From the NCBI GenBank assembly GCA_958299035.1, contig CATQJL010000316.1, positions 7,844,347 to 7,908,346 of the forward strand: DNA of 64,000 nt, given 5' to 3'. Source of the DNA: Cylicocyclus nassatus (Eukaryota > Nematoda > Chromadorea > Rhabditida > Strongylidae). Shown in pieces: positions 1 to 10,511 of this stretch; the stretch's first letter is position 1, and every line of letters begins with the position of its first letter. Position numbers and translations under genes: made by a program. Under the pieces are notes generated by a model. It did not search any database. It was not told the DNA's origin and saw only the letters and a program-made list of their open reading frames with translations.

Positions 1-147
1 CGAACTTCCCTTGTTAGCAAAGTCCCGTCGCCGCAAGGGCGCTATATTACCCACAACCTACTCGACTGTACATAGCTTGCACGCGCCACTGTAATTTGGC
101 AAAATTACTCATGCAGCGTTGGTTTTGTCGTTCTATATAGCTCTTAC

Positions 148-339
148 CTGTTGGCTTTCGAGTAGATTTACTGGTCGTCGTTGTGTGAAGCGTTGTAGTA
201 GTAGTGTTAATAAAAAATTTAGTTTGTGATGAAGTCGAGACACTCGGATGGATAAACGATGTTGTAGACTGCACTCTGGTTGTGATCATTGTTGATGAAG
301 TGCTATTGAATTCTTCCGGAGGATCCGTTGGTTCCGACC
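148..339 (-). CDS. Gene A, Thr/Ser-rich mucin-like exon (internal)
   Basis: This is an exon of a minus-strand gene that leaves the window on the left. Reading right to left, an acceptor (tgtttag) ends at 340 and a strong donor (g/gtaaga) begins at 147. The 192 nt are 2 + 63 codons + 1, so both flanking introns are phase 1. The product is rich in Thr and Ser, with a run of five Thr and many NxS/T-like sites, as expected for an O-glycosylated extracellular stalk. The open frame extends to 469, but the upstream part is less convincing. A possible further 27-nt exon (62-88, also phase 1 on both sides) lies to its left. Joining it to the transmembrane exons at 3454-3748 is an inference from strand, phase and the parallel with gene B. 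No enzymatic domain is visible. Confidence 0.6.
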
Positions 340-511
340 CTAAACAACCATTCGTTTTGCCCAGTATTGCATTTTTACAGTCTATTACTGCACTGCTGCC
401 TTTTGTAGCAAAAATTGTCCGAAACGTACTGACAAAAAATTGTGTCTGATTTCGTTTGCAAGTACACAAAAAGGGTAACTTTTCCTGAAAATCTGTCTAT
501 TTCCTCAGCTG

Positions 512-825
512 CAGTGGCGGATCAAAGGGGGGGGGGGCTTCCCCAGAATGTTTCGGAAAATTTTTGCAATTTACTTACATGGGTTATAAAAATGTGCAAG
601 TGACTTGTTCATCCTTTTAAATAATTAAAATAATTTATAGAGGTTTTTAAAAACTTGAATTAACCTTTCAAAAACTTTTTGCGGCTACCATCACGCCCCT
701 TTTTCTAGATTCTTAAGCAATGGACCCACAAAAATTTTGAGAAACACCCCGTACAATCAATCTGGCCTTCATCTGAAAAAAAATCCCTCCCCCCCCCCCC
801 TGACCGAAATCCTGCGACCGCCACT
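512..825 (-). repeat. Dispersed repeat, copy 1 (hAT-like ends)
   Basis: The stretch begins cagtggcgg and ends ccgccactt, so there is a short imperfect terminal inverted repeat, with poly-G and poly-C tracts just inside. Read on the minus strand, its body matches sequences around 14464-15560 and 20222-20420; the shared core is the motif gaacaagtcacttgcacat followed by a T-rich tail. Three copies in one window mark it as a mobile repeat. The hAT assignment rests only on the CAGTGGCGG-type end and is weak. Confidence 0.5.
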
Positions 826-1218
826 TGCTCCCAGTAAAACAATGGTGTTGTGATCAAATTACAAGTATGTTGACGAGCTCGCTTGATGTTATAGTCAATC
901 ATCTATCATGCGCTCTATCCAAAAAATTCATTGTTAGGAGAGAGAGTATGACCAAAAGTTCCATAAATGCGTTAACTTTGAATTTTTTTGGCTTTTGAAA
1001 CATCAGTCAGTAGATGCCTTCTACCGTGTACGAAATAGCTACTGACCCATCTTAATGGCAAAAATGCAGCACCGGCTATTTTGCGAAATTTGTGAATAGT
1101 GCTAATGTTTCCGAGAACATTGGTTTTTTCTTTCTTGTTATCTTATTTAGACTCTAACTGATCAAACTGGCTATATGAGAGCAGTGTCTGGGCTTATCGC
1201 TCGGATGACAATGTTTGA

Positions 1219-1458
1219 GGCCTAAGGCATACCTCGCGCGATTCCGGTAGCTGCGCGATTTGGCACAACAGCGATTCTTCGTAATTCGTCGTTAATGCGC
1301 TGCCTTTGGTCAGAACTTGCTCTGTTTGCAACAACATACACAAGCTACCCAAATATGCGTCCGAGAAATAGGCACGATAAATTTATGGAAATCTGGCAAA
1401 TCGCCAAGTCGCGTGAAAGTGGCGATTCGCCCCAATCGCGTGAGGTATGCCTTAGGCC
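1219..1458. mobile_element. Small MITE with inverted ends
   Basis: The ends are inverted copies: ggcctaaggcatacctc at the left and gaggtatgccttaggcc at the right, about 240 bp apart, followed inward by related cgcgatt/aatcgcg segments. Both sides are flanked by tga, a possible 3-bp target duplication. There is no coding capacity. It lies in the presumed intron of gene A. Confidence 0.6.
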
Positions 1459-3453
1459 TGAGGGAAGAACGCCCATTCACTGTGATTTCATATAAGGAAT
1501 GTTTAAAAATATTCATCGAATACAAAACAAGATATACTCAGCACAATTACAATAATTTTGGTTGTCGTACTATCGCAGTCCTCCCGCTAAGCTCACCTTT
1601 CCTCTCTCCGCCTCCCTCTCATCTGTCGGCAGAAAAAAATAAAGTGCATTTAGAGAGTGAAATTACAAGAACAGATACATCATCAATGAGCAAGTTTCGT
1701 TGGTTTTCCGTTATCCGGACTCATGACTCATCCAAGAAGACAATGCTTTTTTTCTCGCACCATATTTGGTCCCAACTTCATAGGAAAGAACGTCAACCTT
1801 CTGCCACGTGTCAAAAAAGTTTGACATACCATCTACACGTTTAACAAGTTTTACCAACAGTTTGTGTTGCCCTACCTAGCAACATACATAAGTTCAACCT
1901 ATTTTAGTCAGTAATGACCCCATTTTCGATCAAACAATTTCATAAATGAACATTGTAACAATAAGAGCACCAACCGGATATCAATGAACAGACTAGACAT
2001 GCCCAGAATAGGAAAGTGCGCTAGAGTTTTATCTAAGCTGCGAAACAAGCAACGAGGTACTACCTTGAGCCGATTTATAGACTTTCCTGGTTAAACCGCA
2101 GGAGAAAAGTTTGGAGAAATACATTCTTGAATCATTGCTAGAAGCAATTAAGATATTCTAGCAATGGTTCTAGATTGTTTTGCTGTTGGAGAAATCAGTT
2201 GAACTGTTTTTGGTGATTAAAAATGCTCTTTCACCTCACCGGAAATGATTTCAAAAAAAAAACATGTCAAAGTAGACTAAAAAGTGTCAATTTTTTCCTA
2301 ACACGTGGAGAGGAGGCAGTGCCTGTAGAATCTATGAAAAATTGCTCTTAGGCCACAGCAGGTTTTATGAGAGCCTTTTAAAAAATAGTTCCGGAATACG
2401 AAAAAGTACCGTTTCTTTTCTGAATCGCTTAAAAATTGCCGCTCTTAGTTGTTGCAAGCTTCGAACACAAAACATTTTTTAGCTTGCGCCACCCAACTTT
2501 CTTTGTAATTCGAGTTTTTCACACGGGGAGTGAGCCATACAAAAGCCCACGGCACTGTTTTGCGGAACCGTAGGGTGCAAAAAATGCACTCAAATCCTTT
2601 ATGAAGACTACATTAAACAGTAAAACATTGGTTGTTCGAATTGAGCGGAGCGAGGGCGACAAAACACTTGTCGAATCTCACCTTTCTCGAGATTAAAAAG
2701 AGGGAAAAACGGGGCAGTTCCTATTGTCAAAACCTCAGCTTTTCTTGGAGTATTGCTTTTATTTCGTGAAATGCATATGTACATTGTGTGGCAAAGTGTT
2801 CACTGAAAAGTTTGATAAAAACATAGTGTTGTCTGTCTGTTATAATAATATATGATATCGTTTGAGGGTAAATGCCTTCTGCAAAACTTTGGAAAGTGGT
2901 CATAAAGTCACTTGGTTTGCTCGCTTTGCTTGGTAACGTGGTCTCATTGAAATATGAATGGACAGTTTCCACAAAGTTTAATTTTTAAATTTGCTTTTTT
3001 ACAAGACACAAGTCATATGTGAGCAAACCACAGAAACATTTCCATTTAAGAAGGACAGTTTAGTTGCTAGAGTTGTGTCCACTCTTTAACAATAAATAAC
3101 CGAATAGTTGAGATTTTACACTCCTCACTCACCTCCGATTGATGTTCGCATTAGAAAGCTACATGTCATAGATATGAAATGTTATTAAAGGTAACACTTT
3201 GGAGTACGGGGAATAAGTGAAAATTTCTGAAATTTGAATACGTATGCGATCGTGTAGCACACTTGAAATTGAAAACAATATGTTATGTAAACTAATTCTT
3301 CAACCTTACATTTTCTTGCCTGTGACTGCAAGTATGTTCTGAATGTATTGTTACATGCGTTGAAGCTTTGATGAGAAAATCTTGTCAAAGTTAATATTGC
3401 AATGCTCTCTGGCTCTGCAAAAACGATAGGCGAATAAGAAAAAAAAATCAAAC

Positions 3454-3748
3454 CTCGCTTTTTCGTCGCCGCAACGATAATGATAATTATTATTACTAAC
3501 AGAATAACAATGCCTATTGCACCCAAAATCATAAAGAACCGTTTCCGTCCCAATCGATTTTGTAGATCGTCTAAAAAACAAAATCTTAGACTTAAGAGAA
3601 ATTTACTTTGAACAGTCGTACCTACAACGCCTTTACCACGCCTGACCGATTTAGCTGCTGTTTTTTTACTCCATTTTACAGTGGTAGCCGCAGTTTTCTT
3701 GAAAGCCGACGTGCCGATTTCGGGTATTTTCTGCCGCATTGACTTCAT
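3454..3748 (-). CDS. Gene A, first two exons: cytosolic basic tail plus transmembrane helix
   Basis: Exon 1 is 3748-3622, starting at ATG 3748; exon 2 is 3570-3454. The intron is 51 bp (gtacga...ttttttag), and phase 1 joins the exons as a GAC codon. Exon 1 encodes about 42 residues rich in Lys, Arg and Thr. Exon 2 encodes a short basic stretch containing NRLG followed by about 24 strongly hydrophobic residues (Ile/Val run) and then KKR. This predicts a type II single-pass membrane protein with a short basic cytosolic N terminus. The donor after exon 2 (gtttga) is weak. Gene B exon 2 (33237-33347) has the same NRLG-plus-helix design and the same phases, so A and B are paralogs. The ATG is preceded by attaagca, a possible spliced-leader acceptor. 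No function is recognised. Confidence 0.65.
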
Positions 3749-4322
3749 TGCTTAATGAGATCATAAAGTTGCCAGGTTATCTTCATGCGAGATAAAGTGT
3801 GATACGCACACTTAGAGAGCTAATGATAACAATGTCGTACTGTTTAAGTATTTAAATATATGCTCCTGCAGTAAGAAAGTATAGTTCAGTATCCTCTTGT
3901 TTATAAATTTTTCGAAATGAGATGCAGTATCTGCTATGAAAACATACTTTAAACAAATACTTCACATATTTGTCTTAAAAACAATGAAACTAGAAGACTT
4001 TTGGATTTGGATTTCTGTTAAACATTCACTCAATGATAAGTTTTGCTTTTATGTGCTCAGCACTAAACAGCAGAAAACAATGATTTTCGTTGCTATCTGT
4101 TTTTCACAAACGTTCTTCTGTTGTCAAAAGACGACGCACTTTGCATTTTTAAACATATTTGCCAATATTCGTCCAGTGCGTTTACTTCTTCTAGGCTTCT
4201 TTTGATTCGCCCCTCTTTTCAAGATACTCCTAAAAACATCAAAGACGTACTTATTGGTGCAATAGCTCTTCCAAATTCAAGAGCACCTCTATTTCAATCA
4301 TAGTGTCATAGTTTCTGTTGTC

Positions 4323-4486
4323 AATTCGTCGACCACATAGACTGCTCAAACGCTGCGGATCACGTGCGGCGCGGCTAGAATGTTGCGAAAGCACGACTTG
4401 TACGATGGCGATTTGTACTAGGGCAGGAGTTTTACCTCGGGTCGCTTGCTCCGCAGTGCTGTCCAGTCCGTGCGGTCAACGAATCG
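4323..4486. mobile_element. Short inverted-repeat MITE, copy 1
   Basis: The ends aattcgtcgaccaca and tgcggtcaacgaatc are near-perfect inverted repeats. A second copy with the same ends lies at 54036-54196, and a single related end (cgaatcgttgaccacatgg) at about 34512. The interior has a GC-rich core and no plausible gene. The overlapping 82-codon open frame (4318-4566) is a by-product of it. Confidence 0.6.
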
Positions 4487-6368
4487 ACTATACTTATCAT
4501 TATCCTATGACTGCTAGCAAGACTCGAGTTGCAAAGGCATTGCAGGCTGTCATCGACCATAAATGAGCTTGCATTTATGGAATTGTGTAGGAATAACACA
4601 AAGTAGGTATTACAAGAGCATTTGGATCTTAAGGAGGTATGATGAAAGGAATTATCTATGTGTTGCCATTTGTTTGCTGAGTTGAGCCTGAAATGTGGGC
4701 TGGAGCAAAAAAAAGCAACATGTTGCCTTTATGGCGCTGAATGTACGGCCCTGTTTTGTGTACACAGTCGACAATTGCTGCTACAGCGCAAATAATGACT
4801 AAAGAAAAAGTCTTTCCAGAGTAGAATTTGCTATAAGTAAGTATGAGTAGTCTCGCCATGAGGAACCCATATCTGCGCTTTTCAGCGCATGAAAATGCTG
4901 AAAATGAGCTTTTCTCTAACCTTTCCAGATGCATTCAATGCAAAGAACGTGTAAGTGAGCGAAGTCCAAAACGAGGGAGGCGAAGCGCGGAAGATATTTT
5001 ATTTGTCAGAGTATTATTTATTTATTCATTTTCACTAAATGCGGACTTTAAAGCTTCGAAAAAGGCTCAGTTTCGCCATTTTCGAGCGCTAAAAATTTCA
5101 GATGGTTGCTCATGGCGAGAAGGCTCGAACTCGGTAAAGCTTAACAGCGAAATTCTGCCGAGACGCTGCCAATGAATAGACATTGAGAACTATAGAGTGA
5201 TAAAACTTTGCAGGCTCTGGAGAATACCACCACGAATTCTAAGAGAAAAACATACTAACGAAATGGGCAAAAGTGTTTGTGGAACGGATGGACCAACTGA
5301 GATTCAGCCTGCTTCCGCATCTGGAGCTCGTGGTTGCAACCACCGGCGACAACTTAGTAAAGCTTAGCTTTGAGATAGACAGTGGCAACTCGAAACCTTA
5401 GTGCTGGGGCCCGCTCGTTACTTAAAGACAGGCTAACAATAAGTATTTGAGTACGTAAGAAAAATTCGTCTTTGTTGAAAATAAACTGTTACATTAGGGC
5501 CGTTTAGCCCCCCAAACAGCCATGCCACAAAATCTACTTAGTTAATATGATTAACTTAACTGCAGCGTGATTTTTTTAAACATCATGTGCCCATTACGAG
5601 CATCTACAACGATCAAATCTGGCATAGCACATGAAATTTTTGTGGACAACAGATCAGCGAGTTAATGCAGATCAGTGACATCTAATTCGGATTTTTGATG
5701 AAAGATTGCATGCTAGGAGCTGTTATTTGGACAAATGTAAAATGAGTTGCAAATCATCCTGATTACTAGGACCACGCGGTACACAAGCAAAAGGAATTTA
5801 GCTTTTTAGATCTTTGCACTTATAGGTTTTTACGTAGGCCACGCAGCAAAGAATGTTCGAATCTTTGTCAGGATTACACTTTGCATTAATAGATGATAAA
5901 CCTTGTAAAACATACGAGACTGCATGACTCACCTTAAAAGGTGAAGATGACTATGTTCCTTCCTTGTTAGTTTACTACCATAATAGGTTATAAATTTTTT
6001 TTATTGATATAGGCTTATTCTTGCGTCATGCTCAAAAATAGCTTCCCATTTGAGCAATCGCCTGACAATTTTTGAAAAAAACAAGTTAGTTTCAAAACTT
6101 TTGGAAGTGCCAATCCACGCTTTTGAGAGGTATAGTTCTTGCGCAAAACGCTATTCGTGGTTTTTTCACTAGTGTGTGATTAGGGGCAGCCCGAGAAACT
6201 CCTGAGAGGGTCTACAAGACGAGCGCAATTGCATGTACGCATCGGCATCCAATATAAAGCTTTGTCGCGATATCATAACGCCGGTGGTGCTATAATTGTA
6301 GGTTGTGTGAAAATATTCATGTGTCAGTACTATCAGTGAAGAGAGAAACATTAGAAGGAAAGAAGCTA
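4487..6368. other. Intergenic, no gene recognised
   Basis: I see no supported gene here except a decayed LINE 3' fragment (5220-5415). The 110-codon plus-strand open frame at 4843-5175 shows no domain, membrane segment or repeat that would support it. Confidence 0.4.
5220..5415 (+). pseudogene. RTE-type LINE, 3' fragment
   Basis: Plus-strand conceptual reading gives the pattern typical of the C terminus of nematode RTE-like reverse transcriptase ORFs: (P)TKWAKVFVERMDQLR, then after decay a CWGP motif near 5405. The frame is broken and the fragment is under 200 bp. The same 3' motif recurs at 51340-51605. It is a dead-on-arrival insertion; the family assignment comes from recall of the family pattern. 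Confidence 0.55.
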
Positions 6369-7238
6369 TTAAGGTGAACGGTAGAAAATGAGGCACTTAC
6401 GAAGTAAATGGAGGTTTCTTAAGAAAGAGAAGTGATTAGACTTTGATAGATGTTAGAATATGTTATTCTCTTTCTGATAATGCCTATATAAGATCATTTA
6501 CATAATTAATAATTTTTATACTTGCTGAAATGTAAAGTTAGTCACTTCGACAAATCTTGAACTTCGAGCAATTTACTTCGAGCAGTTTCTGCGCAGTAGA
6601 ACATGTGAGACTACCCGAACTGCCAATATGGAATGGGTGGTGGGATAGTCACCAACACACGACGGCTTGGTGGCCTCAACTTTCAAAGTCAGGAGATATG
6701 GCCATTAGCAGCTTTGAGAACAAAAATACGCGTTATTCAATTCGTTGCAGGTGAACGCATGTTTTCTAGGTACTATCTGATAGAGCTGTACGCTTTATCC
6801 ATCCATAAGCAGCCTACCTCAGATTTTATCTATCTTCGGAAAATATAGAGCAAAACATAATTTTCTGGTTTTTTATTGCGCCAAAAATAGCTATTTTTCA
6901 GGTTTTTTCGCTTTTTTTCCTCAAATTTAAAAGAAATCTCAAGCATTTAACATACCCTTTGAAAGAGCATGAAGAGCCTTCTCGAATGGTATGTCAGTTG
7001 CTTTACGACTTTACTATATAGGCGCAAGATCGAGAATTGTTCCAAAAGCTTGTCTGAGTTCATCACGGCGCCACGCGTACGGTTATGAGGGGGGAGCGGT
7101 AACGCGTTGCCAGAATAATAGGCGGAGGTCGGCCATGTATGCGACGTTTGAGTTGCAGCCTGCTTGTTGTTGGTGAGAACAAAAAACCTCAAAATGCAAT
7201 AAAAATCAAGCCGCCCCATTTTTTACCGTTCACCCTAA
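6369..7238. mobile_element. Mariner-type non-autonomous element
   Basis: The left end ttaaggtgaacggtagaaaa and right end ttttttaccgttcacccta are inverted repeats of about 26 bp, each flanked by TA, the Tc1/mariner target duplication. The 870-bp interior holds only small open frames without recognisable domains. TTAxGGTxx-type ends recur at 14513, 29878 and 59967. Confidence 0.65.
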
Positions 7239-7749
7239 TAGATAATGCAAGGTATGCAGTCTTGAAAATGATACGTGTTTAAGAGACAAATTTTTCTAGA
7301 TTAAGTTGAAGCAAAGTCATGATAAGCTTTCGAAAGATTGTCATTGAAATCTTTATATAGGAAACTTTGTGAGATAATGTACAGATTACGTGAGGTTGTA
7401 GACCCAACTTATGACACACATACTCAAATTACTCAGCGACTATGTTTTTTTTTCTTACCGGTACCGCTGGCAGCAAAATCCTAGACAGATTGTGGCCTTG
7501 TGAATCAAGGAATGTTACGTGTTTGCATAGTGATGTAAGAGTCTAAGATAGCAATCAGATTCGTCACAAATGCTTTTAATATGATGTCATGGCGCATTAG
7601 AAACACCTACAGCACAGTATTATGCCTTGGTAACAGAAAAGTGCTGACATCTAAACGAAACAAAAACTTTCAGTGTGCTTTGTTTTCAAACACTCATAAT
7701 TTCAGGTGAGCGCAGCTTTTATATAGTTTTCGTTTTGTCCAGTCGTTAA

Positions 7750-8110
7750 CTTTATTAGCTAAAGATCTGCTCAAAAACTCATCAGTAATTTGCTCAGAAT
7801 TATTCTTTCCTCTTTGTCTGTTTCTATAGCCCAAATGAAACCGACTTTTCCAACCAACCCTTTCCGAATAACAGCCTCAAATGCTAGTACTTTAGCTTCT
7901 TGACGGCTTCTAAAGGAAGGCATAGGCTTGAGGAAAAATCGTGCAGTACAATTACTGCTAAAAAAGCTCGAGGGAAACAACCCTCACTGCGCTGCTTTTT
8001 GCTGCTGTTACGAAATTTTCTACCACTACTTTGGTTGCTTACATTAGATTGATAAAATTCTATTACGCTTTTTGACGAAAAAAAATTTGAAAGCTTTGTA
8101 AGCATCTCAA
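7750..8110 (-). CDS. Candidate vWA-like exon(s), perhaps gene B
   Basis: Two overlapping minus-strand frames look exonic, but I cannot resolve the boundaries. One (after an acceptor ending about 7962, phase 1 entry) reads AVIVLHDFSSSL, which resembles the first strand and DxSxS metal site of a von Willebrand A domain. The other ends KVGFIWAIETDKEE, resembling the second strand region seen in gene C exon 52627-52811 (RIGLWLYGYTYL). They may be parts of one disrupted domain or of two exons. Strand and family content fit the 3' half of gene B, whose start is at 33534. Confidence is low because donor sites are unclear. Confidence 0.35.
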
Positions 8111-8247
8111 ATTTTTCTTAGGTCTGAATGGTGACAAGGTCTATTTACAAACTTAGTCAGGCCGCAAACGCACTCATAACCATTGCTTTGCAAGCAGATT
8201 ATCCCTTTCTAATTTTTCAAACTCCTTTCTTTATACTTCCGCTTTAC

Positions 8248-8524
8248 TATAAATCTTGATTGTATTTTGCAATGTCTCCCACAAAAACGGATTTTCCAAA
8301 AGTTTTCTTTTCATGTGCTGTAGAAATATACGGAAAAGTAGAATTGGCTTGCACTTTGAAAACTGTTTCTGTCCAAAATGCTAACGAGCGCAAAAGTGGC
8401 AACTTGCAAACAGGTAAACAGACATGAATGCGCTTTCCATATCCGCCAAATGTCATGAAACAGTGCTGAATAAATACCACGTCAAGCGGTTTCCCGCTCG
8501 TAACCTCTAAGAATGGCCTCTTCA
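8248..8524 (-). CDS. Candidate vWA-like exons, perhaps gene B
   Basis: Two exon candidates are visible. The first is 8524-8404 (acceptor ttttttgtcag, phase 1 entry), with a PLDVVFIQH core resembling a buried vWA beta strand. The second is 8317-8248 (acceptor atttctacag, phase 1 entry, donor gtaaag) and contains SVFVGDIAKYN, closely matching CLFVGDLYNYD in gene C exon 52882-52958, which also has phase-1 entry. Shared strand, entry phase and motif suggest a paralogous domain. Which 5' exons they belong to (gene B at 33.5 kb is the nearest upstream) is an inference. Confidence 0.4.
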
Positions 8525-8783
8525 CTGACAAAAAATGGCCACAAATCGGATGTTCCATAAATTGGCTGTGAACATGGAACGAGGAATTGACCGTGTTAGG
8601 GTAGAACATCGCAGTCCGCAACATGTTCTGCCTCAAACAGCCAACCTAACACTAGCATGAAGTCAAACTTATATTAAGTTACGCAAAAAACTGGAACTTG
8701 GGAAACTTTTACTGACTTTCCTCTCGCTCATGAATATACATAGATATATTGTTTACATCAGATATTCGTTTGAACAGCCGCTA

Positions 8784-10505
8784 CCAGAGGTGCGATAGTC
8801 GGAGCCGAGTCTCCGCCTACCTTCACTTTTGAGCTGGTACCGGGTGACCACCTTCACTTTTGGGTTTGAAAAATTTTTTTGCTGAAGGTTAAAAGAAGGA
8901 AAATGAGCAAAAGGAACGCAAAAGAATGTATTGAAAGCATACATCCATGTATTAGGTCAATCTAGGCAGTAACCGCAAAGAACCAGTATTTCGAATGACA
9001 AAGTAGCGAAAAATCATGCGAAATTTCCACTGTTATAAATCTGGCGGTTGAAGATGTCAGCAATTGCGACTTCATAGGTTTTGAAGGGCAAGTGTTGTTC
9101 TACTCGATAGTGAAAAAATCGAGTCGACGTGAGCAGTGGACGCCGAGAACGAGAATTTTAAAAAATTAAGCGATTTTAGGCTGCTTAGTGACAACTGACG
9201 TTTAAACTCCTATAAATCTGGAATGTGAAGGTGTGCAATGTTGCACTTCATAGGTTTTGTAGAGCAAGAATTCCTCTATCGGATTATGTCTTAGTCGTAC
9301 CGATCCATCGAGATACCGCCGAGATCCAGGCTCTTAAAAAAACAGGTAAAAAACCGCTTTTTGGACTTCAACAGCTCATAACTCCTTAAAAATTGCATGT
9401 GTCATGTTGCGACTTCATAGGTTAGATTCATCTCATCAAGAGCTTTCAGATGATGTATAATATGTGGGGGGTTCAATGATTTTTGCGGCTCTAACCCAGG
9501 GTGGAGACTTTTCACCCCAAAGTCTCCACCTCGCCCATGTTAATGTATTGGCCGGAGACCGCCAGTGGAGACTTTGGGGGTGAAAAGTCTCCACCCCCGG
9601 GCATATGCCGTGAAAGGCGCGAAACCCCCACATAATATACATCATCTGATAGCTCTTGATGAGAAGAATCTAACCTATGAAGTCGCAACATGACACATGC
9701 AATTCTGAAGGAGTTATGAGCTGTTGAAGTCCAAAAAGCGGTTTTTTACCTGTTTTTTTAAGAGCCTGGATCTCGGCGGTGTCTCGATGGATCGGTACGA
9801 CTAAGACAAAATCCGATAGAGGAATTCTTGCTCTACAAAACCTATGAAGTCGCAACATTGCACACCTTCACATTCCAGATTTATAGGAGTTTAAACGTCA
9901 GTTGTCACTAAGCAACCTAAAATCGCTTAATTTTTTAAAATTCTCGTTCTCGGCGGCCACTGCTAACATCGCCTCGATTTTTTCACTATCGAGTAGAACA
10001 ACACTTGCCCTTCAAAACCTATGAAGTCGCAATTGCTGACATCTTCAACCACCAGATTTGTAACAGTGGAAATTTCGCATGATTTTACGTTATTTTATTA
10101 TTCGAAATTCTGGTTCTCGGTGGTTACTGCCTGGATCGACCTACTTTATTCGCAGTACCAGAATTTAACGTTATAACAAAATTTACTTAATAAAGTACGC
10201 AAAGTCTGGCTGAGTTTTACTTACAAATACACCATTTCATTAACACGTTTATTTTAAATTTTTATGCCGCTGTTTTCATCGTATTTGTGGCCCTAAAGAA
10301 GGCCGTTGGGTCATAGTTGTTGGATAGGATAGGAGAATAGCTCAATCGTCCGTTCTAAGCCCCCCCCCCCTCCCTCCCCCCCCCCCCCCGTTCGACGTTT
10401 TTGGGAGGTGAGTGTCCGGCACTACCACCTTCACTTTTGGCCGGCCAGTAGTAGCTGGTACCACCTTCACTTTTGGGGGCCCGGCTCCACCTATCGCACC
10501 TCTGG
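8784..10505. mobile_element. Foldback element E1 (1.7 kb, CCAGAGGTGCGATAG ends)
   Basis: It begins ccagaggtgcgatag and ends ctatcgcacctctgg, with a 6-bp target duplication ccgcta on both sides (8778-8783 and 10506-10511). Almost the whole element is one palindrome: the left arm (for example 9040-9130) is repeated inverted in the right arm (9950-10060), meeting at a central segment 9440-9650 that is itself a hairpin built on ggtggagacttt. Near each end lie two copies of ccttcacttttg, all in the same direct orientation although the arms are inverted. There is no transposase frame. A second copy (E2) lies at 15982-18545. Confidence 0.85.
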
Positions 10506-10511
10506 CCGCTA

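Larger units (their letters stand above)
340..3453 (-). other. Presumed gene A intron, with repeats
   Basis: Between the Thr-rich exon and the transmembrane exon I see no further convincing exon, although a small phase-1 exon like gene B exon 3 may be hidden here. The stretch holds a dispersed repeat (512-825) and a small inverted-repeat MITE (219-458 of the second kilobase, i.e. 1219-1458). A 528-nt plus-strand open frame (1317-1844) crosses the MITE end and has no recognisable content. Confidence 0.4.

Noticed and set aside
1317..1844. 175-codon plus-strand open frame
   Set aside because: It spans the end of a MITE, has no domain or membrane segment, and overlaps two other frames in the same segment.
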